DNA from: Heterocephalus glaber
Lineage: Eukaryota > Chordata > Mammalia > Rodentia > Bathyergidae
Length of the DNA stretch: 64,000 nt
Reading direction: 5' to 3'
Assembly: GCF_000247695.1 (NCBI RefSeq)
Contig: NW_004624747.1
Location: forward strand, 15,072,057-15,136,056
Made by a program: the position numbers and the translations under genes. The notes beneath the pieces are model-generated. The model saw only the letters and a list, made by a program, of their open reading frames with translations. It ran no database searches and was not told the DNA's origin. Of the stretch, positions 58,601 to 64,000 are shown one piece after another (positions within the stretch are counted from its first letter, which is position 1; the number at the start of each line of letters is the position of its first letter).

Positions 58601-61500
58601 AAAACAACTCAATACTAATCCTGCTGTTCTGGTGTAGGGAAAGATGGCTCACATCAATTTTCTTTCCTTATTTACATCTTAAGCTGATTCCTTGAGGAAT
58701 TAGTATTCCCCTCTACAGATGGGGAAACTGAGGCTCCACAAATAAATACTCTGATTGAAGGCACAGACTAAAAGCAATGGGGATCTGAACCTGAGGCCAT
58801 GGCCTTCCACAGTATCACCTCCCTGACCTTATCGAGGGGTGCTCCAGGAAGAGGGGTTATGATTGTAATGATGTCCCTTGGGAGCTCTGAGTGGAGGGAG
58901 GGTAGCATCAGGCATACACAGGATGTGGACAGGCAGAAGGCTCATGGCTATAGTGCCATCCTCCCCGTATCCCACGCCTCTCAGCTCCTTTTCTGTTGGT
59001 GCACACTGGACACCCTAGGTGAAGAGGATGAAAGCTTCATGGATGGGAAGCTAGAGTTGCTGCATTAGAAGTCAAGAGGAAAGCAACATGGGGAGCGGCA
59101 CCCAGACCTTATTTTAAAATCCAACATTATTTCCACCATGACAACGAAAAGCAAAGGCACCCTGCTGACACACAAAATGCTGGCTGATGGTGATCTTCAA
59201 ATTTAACAAGTACAGAGTTTTGTGTAAGCTCAGGAATCTGTGCTTACACACTTTTAAACAGTTGCCACATCTTCCTTTCTGCATGATTCTTCATTTAACT
59301 CACAATGTTCCTTAACTTTAGACATGTGTATATCTTTCATCAATGAAACATGAGTTTCCTAAAGTCAAGGACTTTATATTGCTCACAGTGCTTACATGTA
59401 CCAGATGTCCAACAGATATGTGAATAAAAACATTTACTAGGTATAACAGACTAAAAATGTGCTCCTTTATTTCTCTCAATGCTTATTATACAACACTTCA
59501 AGGAAATAGAGAAAGCTCAGAATTCCAGAAGAAACAAACTTAAAATGAGTGTGAAACAATCTACAATCCCCTTTCACGTCAGCACCTCTGATTGGCCACT
59601 AAGCCAGCCGTGAGCAGTAATATACAAGACTAACCTTGGGACACTAGGAAGAGCTTGAGGGCGAGCAGCCACCACTAAGGCCACTGGCCTTAACTATGCC
59701 TTTGGAATCTCTCTTCCCCAAAACCCTCCCCTCAAGACAGTATCTGCGGTACAATTTGGGAAACAGCTCTTACAGCCACATTACATGGACGATGCTGTGG
59801 AACATTTGAAGATAGTTCATTTCCATATCAAAGAGCCTCACCTGCATTTCGGATCCTCTCCTTGTACTGCTGATCCAGCTTTTTCATTCTCTTCTGATAT
59901 TCCTGTAATGTACCTGATTTTGAGCATTTACAAAATAGAAAGTTATTTTGAAGATCGATCTGCTCTACACTATATTTCCTAAAGTTATTTTCAATTGATA
60001 GTGACTGTTATTAGCATCAGAATAATACAAACTCAGAAAAGCCACACCTGAGCAGTTAACTGGATTCTGGTTCTCAGCCAAAGCACACAGCAGGTTCCAT
60101 CTGGGGCCCATGTGCAGTCCACCCCACCCAGCACATCAAAACTCTCTGTGTGAGGGGAGTACAGGGGTGCAGACACCCCCAAGAGATTCCAACTGCTTGC
60201 TACTACAGTGCAAGGCACAGGGCCTCCCTTCTGGAAAAAGCTCACTCTCCTGCAGGAAAGTCTATGTCAAGGCTGGCCAGCACAGCTTTCTGCAGTGGTG
60301 GAACGGTTCTCTATTTGCACTATGCAATGTGGTAGCTACTAGCCACGAGTGGTGGCTTTAGTACTTAAATACAGCTACTGCAACTGAACAACTAATTTTA
60401 TTTACTTCAACACAAACAGCCACATCCAGTTAGTGATAGTACCAGACGGCTCAGGCACAGATTCTGAAATCTGTTTTCACAGTTCTTCCCCGAAGGGGTC
60501 CAACTTGTGGGGAAGGGCTTCATGTTCACAGTGTTTGCCCATGGGCCGCCAAGACAGCAGATCACCCACTAGCAATACAAAGTACCCAGCAGGAAAGCAG
60601 TTTCACTGACAAGGGGCTCCACAATATGGAACTAAAGAGCTAATGGCAGCAGATAACCCTCCCTGGGTTCTCATGCTGTGCCAACACTACACTGGATGCT
60701 CTGTTTCCTTCCATTTTGCAGACTAAAAAACCAGTTAGCCAAGAGAAAGTGATGTGCTCAGGTCATATACAAGAAAGTGCAAAACAGGTTCCTTCTCTGC
60801 CATGGAATTTGAGGGCCTGGGCTCTTAAAGCCCCATGCTGCACTCACTGCCTTTGGGGGCCAAAAGCACTTGACAAAAACCATCCACTTATAATCTACCA
60901 AACACAAAACAGAAAACACTGTAGATAATTCACAATCCATTAACATTTGTTTTAGAAAGAAAAATAAGCTGGATGTGGTGGTGTATAATCTCAGCATTCT
61001 AAGAGGCTGAAGCAGGAGGATCTCAAGTTCAAGGCCAGCCTGGGCAACTTTGGGACTTAGCAAGACCCTGTCTCAAAAGAAATTTAACAAAACGCTGGAG
61101 ATGCAGCTCAGCACGAGACCCTGGATTCAATCCTCAGTATCCCACACACAGCCGGAAAAAAAAAAAAAAAAAAGCTAAGATTTTATTCTTTGGTAATAAC
61201 ATCTCTCCTAGAAATACCTAGCTTTGGAAGGCCCCAAATGTGATTTCACTTAAAAGAATTTGCTACATATTTTAATAAAAAATAAGAGTTTGAAAATTAC
61301 TTTATTGATCAAAGACAGTAAAATATGTACTGGATAGATAAAATCAGTTACACTAAATTTTCAACTGTTCACACAGTGAAGTAAAATAGACTTCATGTTT
61401 AACAGTAAGAAAATACTTAGAAATGGAGTCAATCACACACCAACCTTCTTGCAGTTGTTGCAGCTGCCTCTTGAGAGAAGCCAGTTTGTCCTGATACATC
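35567..61500 (-). CDS. SUDS3: SUDS3, SIN3-HDAC corepressor complex subunit SDS3 (partial, 10 exons; 5' exons outside window)
   Basis: SDS3 is a nuclear scaffold of the SIN3A/B-HDAC1/2 corepressor complex. It dimerises through a coiled coil and supports deacetylase activity. Minus-strand exons join as 61500-61445, 59913-59842, 56997-56978, 55750-55594, 47668-47573, 46304-46243, 46082-46061, 44869-44764, 38735-38651 and 35665-35567. All phases agree, giving 775 nt in one frame ending in TGA at 35569-35567. The ~257 residues correspond to about 72-328 of the 328-residue mammalian protein. Visible parts are a long charged coiled coil (to ~172), a basic and proline-rich stretch with KLRRRP and DKRRKP (~183-203) leading into the SIN3-interaction region, a Ser/Pro linker with SP/TP sites (~228-250), and a conserved C-terminal domain ending RRRSAA. 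Nine splice junctions are GT-AG or match the family; one is AT-AC. Recognition rests on remembered family sequence. Confidence 0.97.
36012..36199 (-). repeat. B1-dID SINE (SUDS3 intron)
   Basis: ID half (TACTAAGGATTGAACCCAGG ... CTACATCTCCATCCCC), A/T linker, then reverse B1 (GAGACAGGGTCTCACTAAGT ... GCCACCATGTCTGCC). It is antisense relative to plus, hence sense to the gene transcript. Confidence 0.86.
36640..36835 (-). repeat. MIR SINE fossil
   Basis: 'caccatgcgccagacactgtaccc', 'ccccattttacagaagagaccaaagtcccaaagg', 'cacttgtccagactg' fit reverse MIR. Confidence 0.65.
38651..38735 (-). CDS. SUDS3: SUDS3 coding exon (85 nt), C-terminal domain
   Basis: A TTTTTGCAG acceptor precedes the last base of the split Trp codon, then [20 protein letters not shown] and ISSVGANE, about residues 269-296. 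The donor is GTAGGG. The alternating hydrophobic pattern suggests beta strands, as expected for the conserved C-terminal domain. The intron upstream is 6028 bp. Confidence 0.97.
39165..39305 (-). repeat. L2 LINE 3' end fossil
   Basis: 'atcaagtacttaatatgtaccaacgactatcctggaggctggg', 'gaacaaggccacaagtccctgctatcacagagctt' match reverse L2. Confidence 0.65.
39306..41279. other. SUDS3 intron sequence, nothing recognised
   Basis: Part of the 6028-bp intron between 44763 and 38736. No repeat signature or alternative exon with splice sites was found. Overlapping frames at 40338-40722 on both strands are unsupported. Confidence 0.5.
41282..41371 (-). repeat. ID-like SINE (SUDS3 intron)
   Basis: GGTACTGGGGATTGAACTCA ... 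GAGCTAAATCCCTGGGCCCC. A perfect 12-bp target duplication, GTTGGAAATATT, at 41270-41281 and 41372-41383. Confidence 0.95.
42544..42564 (-). promoter_or_regulatory. Candidate CTCF-binding site
   Basis: The minus strand reads TGGCCACTAGGTGGCAGGCG, close to the CTCF consensus TGGCCACCAGGGGGCGCTA across the GGCCACYAG-GGC core. It lies in a SUDS3 intron outside any repeat. Confidence 0.55.
42776..42922 (-). repeat. B1 SINE with internal duplication
   Basis: 'ttttgagaacagggtcttgctatgaagttcagg' then a second 'ctatgtagcccacactagccttgaactcacgg' and CCTCCTGAGTGCAGGGATTA show reverse B1 with the ~30-bp tandem duplication. Confidence 0.9.
42937..43028 (-). repeat. ID-like SINE
   Basis: GGTACCAGGGATTGAACTCA ... 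GAGCTAAATCCCCGGCCCCC with a 9-bp target duplication, TAAGCATTT, at 42928-42936 and 43029-43037. Confidence 0.93.
43049..43725. mobile_element. Tigger DNA transposon, interrupted by a B1
   Basis: Left end CAGTCAGCCCTCTGGATTCA and right end CAGTGGGACGACTG with flanking TA on the right. Internal 'ttagccaactgtggataaaaaatacttgag' and 'gtcctggaaccagtactgcc' are Tigger-typical. No transposase frame. Confidence 0.78.
43237..43371 (+). repeat. B1 SINE with internal duplication, nested in Tigger
   Basis: GCCAGGCATGGTAGCACACC, 'ctacatagtgggttcaaaacc' and 'tggattacatagtgagacc' duplicate the central B1 segment; poly-A tail, then an ACAC run. Confidence 0.93.
44764..44869 (-). CDS. SUDS3: SUDS3 coding exon (106 nt), Ser/Pro linker and start of C-terminal domain
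   Basis: After CCTTCCTCCAG the exon completes Ala and encodes [20 protein letters not shown] then [14 protein letters not shown] and part of Trp, about residues 234-268. It ends before GTAAGTTATG. The first half is a disordered linker with several SP/TP sites. The second half starts the compact C-terminal domain. A Leu follows QR, where I recall Phe in human; this needs an alignment. Confidence 0.96.
45150..45285 (-). repeat. MIR SINE fossil
   Basis: 'atcttcaaacaatcctgtgaggc ... aaacagaggagaaacctgaggtttgggaaggttaaggtcaaatg' is reverse MIR, in a SUDS3 intron. Confidence 0.68.
46061..46082 (-). CDS. SUDS3: SUDS3 microexon (22 nt)
   Basis: A 22-nt exon after TTTCTACAG encodes LKSPKRP plus one base (about residues 226-232) and ends before GTAAGTGC. 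It carries an SP motif in a basic setting, a plausible phosphorylation site as described for human SDS3 near Ser228. It lies 160 bp from the upstream exon. Confidence 0.95.
46243..46304 (-). CDS. SUDS3: SUDS3 coding exon (62 nt), SIN3-interaction region
   Basis: The exon begins right after the AC acceptor of the U12 intron, completes a split Ala, and encodes [20 protein letters not shown] (about residues 206-225). It ends before a GTACAG donor. In the family this helical segment belongs to the SIN3-interaction domain that docks on the HDAC-interaction region of SIN3. The next intron is only 160 bp. Confidence 0.96.
46626..46660. repeat. (CA)n microsatellite in the U12 intron
   Basis: About 17 uninterrupted CA units. 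Confidence 0.98.
46934..47143 (+). repeat. Double ID-like SINE inside one target duplication
   Basis: Two complete ID-like bodies, 46934-47022 with poly-A and 47051-47143 with an A/G tail, separated by about 28 bases of unrelated spacer. One perfect 14-bp duplication, GAAATGCACAAAGG, flanks the whole block (46920-46933 and 47144-47157). Neither ID has its own separate duplication. The block lies antisense to SUDS3 in the U12 intron. Confidence 0.9.
47416..47496 (+). mobile_element. hAT-type MITE copy 3 (81 bp), in the U12 intron
   Basis: CGGTGGTGGCAAACCTATGG ... AGGTTCGCCATCACTG, flanked by ctctatca (47408-47415) and ccctatca (47497-47504), an 8-bp duplication with one mismatch. Confidence 0.9.
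47573..47668 (-). CDS. SUDS3: SUDS3 coding exon (96 nt), basic region before the U12 intron
   Basis: After a GCCACAG acceptor the exon completes a split Asp and encodes [20 protein letters not shown] then [11 protein letters not shown], about residues 174-204, leaving one G. The clustered Arg/Lys could act in nuclear localisation, and the segment leads into the SIN3-interaction region. No GT donor follows. The exon is followed directly by ATATCCATTT, a U12-type 5' splice site. The preceding intron is 7925 bp, the longest inside the window. Confidence 0.96.
48720..49060 (+). repeat. L2 LINE 3' end fossil
   Basis: 'caatggcttaccgccctctacagaatgaaggccaagcc', 'gttctctctgcctagcttcc', 'tgataactcccc'-like text and 'acagcttccatgggcagag' follow the L2 3' coding/UTR boundary. 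Confidence 0.5.
49547..49710 (+). repeat. MIR SINE fossil
   Basis: 'ccgtggttaaaaacatgggc', 'gcagctgagtgatctaaggcaggc', 'tgtgtctcacgcttcctcatctcatgg', 'gtgctgtgagggttacag'. Confidence 0.7.
50354..50476 (+). repeat. ID-like SINE, youngest-looking copy
   Basis: GGACCGGGGATTTAGCTCAG, CTTTGCAAGCGCAAGGACCC, GAGTTCGATCCCCGGTACC and an (AAAT)n/(AAAC)n tail. A perfect 15-bp duplication, ATATACAGCCCCAGG, at 50339-50353 and 50477-50491. The termini CCGGGGAT and ATCCCCGG are fully complementary. Confidence 0.97.
51310..51695 (+). repeat. L1M 3' UTR fossil
   Basis: 'tcactcttatacggaatctagagaagc', 'gacagtggctcccaaaggctgg', 'acaaggtgactatggttaacagt', 'ccataaatatgtgcaattatgtgtc' is the classical old-L1 3' UTR. 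Confidence 0.82.
51757..51918 (-). repeat. B1-dID SINE, truncated ID half
   Basis: Short ID remnant (TGCTGGTACTAGATAGCCCC), T-rich linker, then reverse B1 AGACAGAGTCTCACTAAGTC ... CCACCACACCTGGC. Confidence 0.85.
52145..52430 (+). repeat. L1 3' end (rodent)
   Basis: 'tttctagctaaatggatccaccttgagaccacattcc', 'aaatgaaataaatcgaacacatatg', 'cacattgtttctctggtatgag' and a G/A-rich 3' stretch (GGGAAGGGAAACAAGGGAGA) fit an L1 3' end. Confidence 0.55.
52490..52610 (+). repeat. MIR SINE fossil
   Basis: 'gtataatgtggttaagagagcatgc', 'cctggggcaaatggctccacttctcagagtctgc', 'catctgtaaactcaggg'. Confidence 0.68.
54162..54178 (+). promoter_or_regulatory. Candidate CTCF-like motif
   Basis: CTAGCAGAGGGCGATGA resembles CCASCAGRGGGCGCTR, in unique intron DNA. 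Orientation is opposite to the motif at 42544. Confidence 0.35.
55290..55480 (-). repeat. MIR SINE fossil
   Basis: 'ttattgaatacttgttacatataggtcagtattctaggc', 'acaatcctgtgagctagggtatgatc', 'ccccactttacagtggag', 'gcttgactaaggtgacaaagcc', just downstream (in transcript order) of the 157-nt exon. Confidence 0.78.
55594..55750 (-). CDS. SUDS3: SUDS3 coding exon (157 nt), core of coiled coil
   Basis: The largest exon in the window follows a pyrimidine-rich TTTTGCTCAG acceptor and ends before GTATGA. It encodes about residues 121-172, from [20 protein letters not shown] through [20 protein letters not shown]. It is almost all Glu/Lys-rich amphipathic helix and contributes the second half of the coiled coil. 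The open frame extends into both flanking introns, but the splice sites and family alignment limit the exon as given. Confidence 0.98.
56744..56823 (+). mobile_element. hAT-type MITE copy 4 (80 bp)
   Basis: CAATGGTGGCAAACCTATGG ... AGGTTCACCACCCCTG, flanked by gaacagat (56736-56743) and gaatagat (56824-56831), an 8-bp duplication with one mismatch. It lies 150 bp downstream of the 20-nt exon in transcript order. Confidence 0.88.
56978..56997 (-). CDS. SUDS3: SUDS3 microexon (20 nt)
   Basis: A 20-nt exon lies between a CTCTTTCAG acceptor and a GTAAGTACC donor. It completes the split Glu codon and encodes LFLQLE, about residues 115-120. Both sites are near consensus, which probably compensates for the very short exon. 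Skipping it would shift the frame, since 20 is not a multiple of 3, so it should be constitutive for full-length protein. Confidence 0.95.
57317..57499. mobile_element. Small TIR transposon (Tigger-like MITE)
   Basis: The left end CAGACCCTTGACTTACAAAC and the reverse complement of the right end, CAGTGGGCCCTCTAGTTACA, form imperfect ~23-bp inverted repeats. Target site unclear. Confidence 0.5.
58680..58800 (-). repeat. MIR SINE fossil
   Basis: 'attagtattcccctctacagatggggaaactgaggctcc' and 'ggggatctgaacctgagg' are reverse MIR. Confidence 0.7.
59345..59435 (+). repeat. L2 LINE 3' end fossil
   Basis: 'ctaaagtcaaggactttatattgctcacagtgcttacatgtaccagatg' then an AATAAA-type end is L2-like. Confidence 0.45.
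59842..59913 (-). CDS. SUDS3: SUDS3 coding exon (72 nt), coiled coil
   Basis: The acceptor is AAATCAG and the donor GTGAGG. The exon completes a split Gly and encodes [20 protein letters not shown] then RNA, about residues 91-113, leaving one base of a Glu codon. This is charged heptad sequence of the dimerising coiled coil. The intron from the previous exon is 1531 bp. Confidence 0.96.
60305..60470. mobile_element. MER5A-like hAT-Charlie remnant
   Basis: 'tgcactatgcaatgtggtagctactagccacgagtggtggc', 'acttaaatacagctactgcaactgaacaactaattttatt', then 'agccacatccagttagtg' match MER5A. Confidence 0.75.
60967..61176 (+). repeat. B1-dID SINE
   Basis: B1 (GCTGGATGTGGTGGTGTATA ... GACCCTGTCTCAAAAG) fused to ID (CGCTGGAGATGCAGCTCAGC ... 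GGATTCAATCCTCAGTATCC) with a long poly-A. Confidence 0.92.
61445..61500 (-). CDS. SUDS3: SUDS3 coding exon (56 nt), start of coiled coil
   Basis: This is the most 5' exon visible. It starts after a TTTTACAG acceptor with one base of a split codon, then encodes [18 protein letters not shown], and ends GAAG before a GTTGGT donor. The residues (about 72-89) open the heptad-rich coiled coil. No acceptable SUDS3 exon was found between here and 64000, so the N-terminal acidic exons lie outside the window. Confidence 0.95.
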
Positions 61501-61664
61501 CTGTAAAAGAAAACTCACACTGAAAGACAAAAGCATTCAGTCCTCAACTCTGAAATGCCCTGTACACAGGAATTACTGGGTCTGTTAGGGGAATGTCAAC
61601 AATGTTCTTCAGGGAAGAGAGGTTTACAACGTACTAGCTAGAGCAGTCAGAAAGGGACAGGAAC

Positions 61665-61782
61665 CAGGTGTAGTGGTGCATGCCTATAAGTCCCAGCTAC
61701 TTGGGAGGCTGCGGCAGGACAATCACTTGAGCCTACCAGTTTGAGAACAACATAGTGAAATCCCATCTCAAAAAAAGAGAAA
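61665..61782 (+). repeat. B1-type SINE
   Basis: CCAGGTGTAGTGGTGCATGC ... CTACTTGGGAGGCTGCGGCA ... CCCATCTCAAAAAAAGAG; about 165 bp upstream, in transcript direction, of the 61500 splice acceptor. Confidence 0.9.
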
Positions 61783-62132
61783 AGGACAAGGGTTGCATAT
61801 TATTGAATTGTATCATAATTTCAAAGATTCTTCTGTTATTCCGCCTTTAGAGAATCAGTCTAAAATGTAAAAATATGAAGACAGCAGATTTTAATAAATG
61901 TCAATGATAAAGAATTAAGTATAAACACACAAAGAAAAATTCAAAGCATCATGCCATTTTCTTCTGGATTTAAAAGTATAAGTAACATATTAAACACAAC
62001 TCATTTCAACTCTACGATTATAAAGTCCAAAGGAGTAAAATTATGCCCTTGGTATGTCTTTCTATACAAAGAGCACAGCTGAATAAGCATTAAGTCAATA
62101 AATCTTCATGTCGCTTTTAAAAGCACTACTCT

Positions 62133-62240
62133 GGGCCAGGGATTTAGCTCAGTGGTTTCGCTGCCTGCTGCGCAAGCGCAAGGACCCGAGTTCGATCTCC
62201 GGTACCAAAAATAAAAAAATAAAAAATAAAAAAAATAAAT
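62133..62240 (+). repeat. ID-like SINE, young
   Basis: GGGCCAGGGATTTAGCTCAG, GCTGCGCAAGCGCAAGGACC, GAGTTCGATCTCCGGTACC, A/T-rich tail. A perfect 14-bp duplication, AAAAGCACTACTCT, at 62119-62132 and 62241-62254. Confidence 0.96.
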
Positions 62241-62369
62241 AAAAGCACTACTCTTTCAGGATCAGAAAAATAGTAATTTGGAACAAAAATTAAAATGGAA
62301 AATTCATTTATAGCCCCAGGTAGATAAGAATACAAAGAACACACACGACACACAAAGGAAAAGAACATG

Positions 62370-62860
62370 GCACATTATTCTTTTATTAGTACACATTTGC
62401 AGTACTTTTACATTCATCTTTAGAGCAAGTACATGCACTTAATATATCTTAATTATTTTTAATTCCCTTTCCCTTCTCCCTCCTCTTTTGTCTCCAGATC
62501 CCCTTCGCATCTGCAAAAGATCTCCCCATTTCCTTTTATTCATTATTATTGTTGATACTTTGGATTTCTCGTATAAGAGAAGTTAATGCTATATTTAAGC
62601 TTGTGTGTCTTATTTAAATCACTTAACACTATGGCCTCAAGGTGCATCTGTTTTCCTACAGATGACTTAAATGTATCCCTCTTTATGACAGACTAGTACT
62701 CCATTAAGTATAAATATTACATTTTGTTCACCCATTCATCTGTTGATGGATATACGGATTTGTGGCAATTACACACTGGCAAATCCATTTAAATGTTGGA
62801 TTCTATAAGTAAATCATATTTCCACAATATTTTGGGTTCTATCTGAAAACATCAACCATC
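62370..62860 (-). repeat. L1 LINE 3' end, reverse
   Basis: 'aacactatggcctcaaggtgcatc', 'tttatgacagactagtactccattaagtataaatattacattttgttcacccattcatctgttgatgg' is the reverse of an L1 3' UTR. Confidence 0.75.
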
Positions 62861-62884
62861 TCTCAGTGACAAAACAGGTTTTGA

Positions 62885-63058
62885 AGCCTGTGATCTCAGC
62901 ATTCTGGGAGGCTGAGGCAGGAGGGTCACAACTTTGAGCCCAGTTTGGACAACTTAGCAACTTAAGACCCTGTGGAAAAAACGAAAAAGGGCTGAGGATA
63001 TGGGATATGGCTCAGTATGAACACTATAGGTTCAGCCTCCAGTACCAAAAAGAAAGCA
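62885..63058 (+). repeat. B1-dID SINE
   Basis: 'gcctgtgatctcagcattctgggaggctgaggcaggagg' then 'cttagcaacttaagaccctg', A-linker, and ID half GGGCTGAGGATATGGGATAT ... CAGCCTCCAGTACC. Confidence 0.88.
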
Positions 63059-63909
63059 GGATTTGCGACCTAAAATAGCACTGTGCAAAATGTGAGAGCC
63101 ACAGTAGGCTTCTAACTGCTCAGATATGGCTGACATATACAGCCAAACACTCTGCAGCCAGGGGAAAGGGCAGGCAGAATCTGAGAGTCCCATAGGAGGG
63201 CTACTTCTTTTAGGATAAATCCTGATCAACTCTCCATGCTCACCCTGAATCACACAAGGCATTCAATTCTAATCAAAATTATTTTCTCATTAAGGGAGGA
63301 CATTTAATCAAAAAATGATCTCTAACAAATGATGCTTAAATATATCAAGTACAGGAGAGAGTGTAGATACACGAACCTTGCACAAGTCAGTATTTGGAAC
63401 CCAGGACCTTAACTTTTCTACCTTGAGGGTGCCAGCCAATTCCCATGACTGAGTCTTTGAAAGGGAATGACAGGTTGAAGAAAGAGAGAAATAACTTAAG
63501 ACTCATTAAGGCCAAGTACAGGGAAAAGAACAGGTATGTGAGAATGTATCTTAAATAGGTCAAGGTGAATCAATAAAAAGCTTGCAAAGACAAAAATCAA
63601 GTACAGTTTCAGGATGAAACTATGAGAAAGATCACATGAACTATTATACATAATCCTTCATTCACCACTGGTCAGACTTAGCTGAATTACCCCTTGGGTT
63701 CCAAAGCTTGAAAAGGATGACAGAATCCATAGGATGGCTATAAACATTTGTAAATAGGACCTAGAAGGGAGAGAATGTGGATGATCTACTTTAGAAGAAT
63801 TTAAAAGGTCAAATCAAGATCCTCAAAATGCACTCAATAAATACTTATTAAGTGCATCTTATATACTGTCTTCTATCTGGGTATATGATTAAAAATGGGG
63901 AGGGGGACA

Positions 63910-64000
63910 TGGCATGCACTTGTAGTCCCAGCTACAGGGCTGGGAGGTGAGGGTAGGAAGACAGCTGGAGTTCAAGGTCAGCCCAGGCAATACAGGAAGA
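63910..64000 (+). repeat. B1 SINE, cut by window end
   Basis: 'acatggcatgcacttgtagtcccagctac' ... 'ggagttcaaggtcagcccaggc'; the right part lies beyond the window. Confidence 0.8.

Noticed and set aside
1..64000. CRISPR array, operon, phage or plasmid features
   Set aside because: Repeats are SINE, LINE, LTR, DNA transposon and microsatellite types; gene structure is spliced and mammalian.

Overview
This is mammalian nuclear DNA, almost certainly from a rodent. It contains ID-like tRNA-derived SINEs, monomeric B1 (7SL-derived) SINEs, B1-dID fusion SINEs, MIR and L2 fossils, MaLR-type LTRs, and Tigger and hAT DNA transposon remnants, with long CA/TG microsatellites. B1-dID dimers beside a divergent young ID-like family argue against mouse or rat and for a squirrel-, dormouse- or beaver-like rodent. 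The species cannot be fixed from the sequence alone.

The one gene I can support is SUDS3 (SDS3, a subunit of the SIN3-HDAC corepressor complex), on the minus strand. Ten coding exons lie between 61500 and 35567. Joined, they give 775 nt in one open frame, about 257 residues plus stop, matching residues ~72-328 of the 328-residue mammalian protein. The first exons and the promoter lie beyond base 64000. A SINE-free stretch of about 3.2 kb follows the stop codon and ends at an AATAAA signal at 32384-32389; I read it as the 3' UTR. One intron (47572 to 46305) is an AT-AC, U12-type (minor spliceosome) intron. Two exons are microexons of 20 and 22 nt.

Bases 1 to ~32360 lie downstream of the gene and look intergenic. 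I found no credible coding gene there, only interspersed repeats, microsatellites and unique stretches, some of which look like candidate conserved noncoding DNA. This fits my recollection that the region beyond SUDS3, towards SRRM4, is gene-poor in mammals.

The more unusual signals are: (1) four copies of an ~80-bp hAT-type MITE with 8-bp target site duplications, one of them inserted in the end of a Tigger element; (2) a divergent, young ID-like SINE with 14-17 bp perfect target duplications and a tRNA-like terminal stem that appears to covary; (3) two of these SINEs plus a spacer inside a single 14-bp duplication, suggesting retroposition as one unit; (4) the U12 AT-AC intron; and (5) candidate CTCF motifs. 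I saw no operon, phage, CRISPR array or novel multi-gene system.
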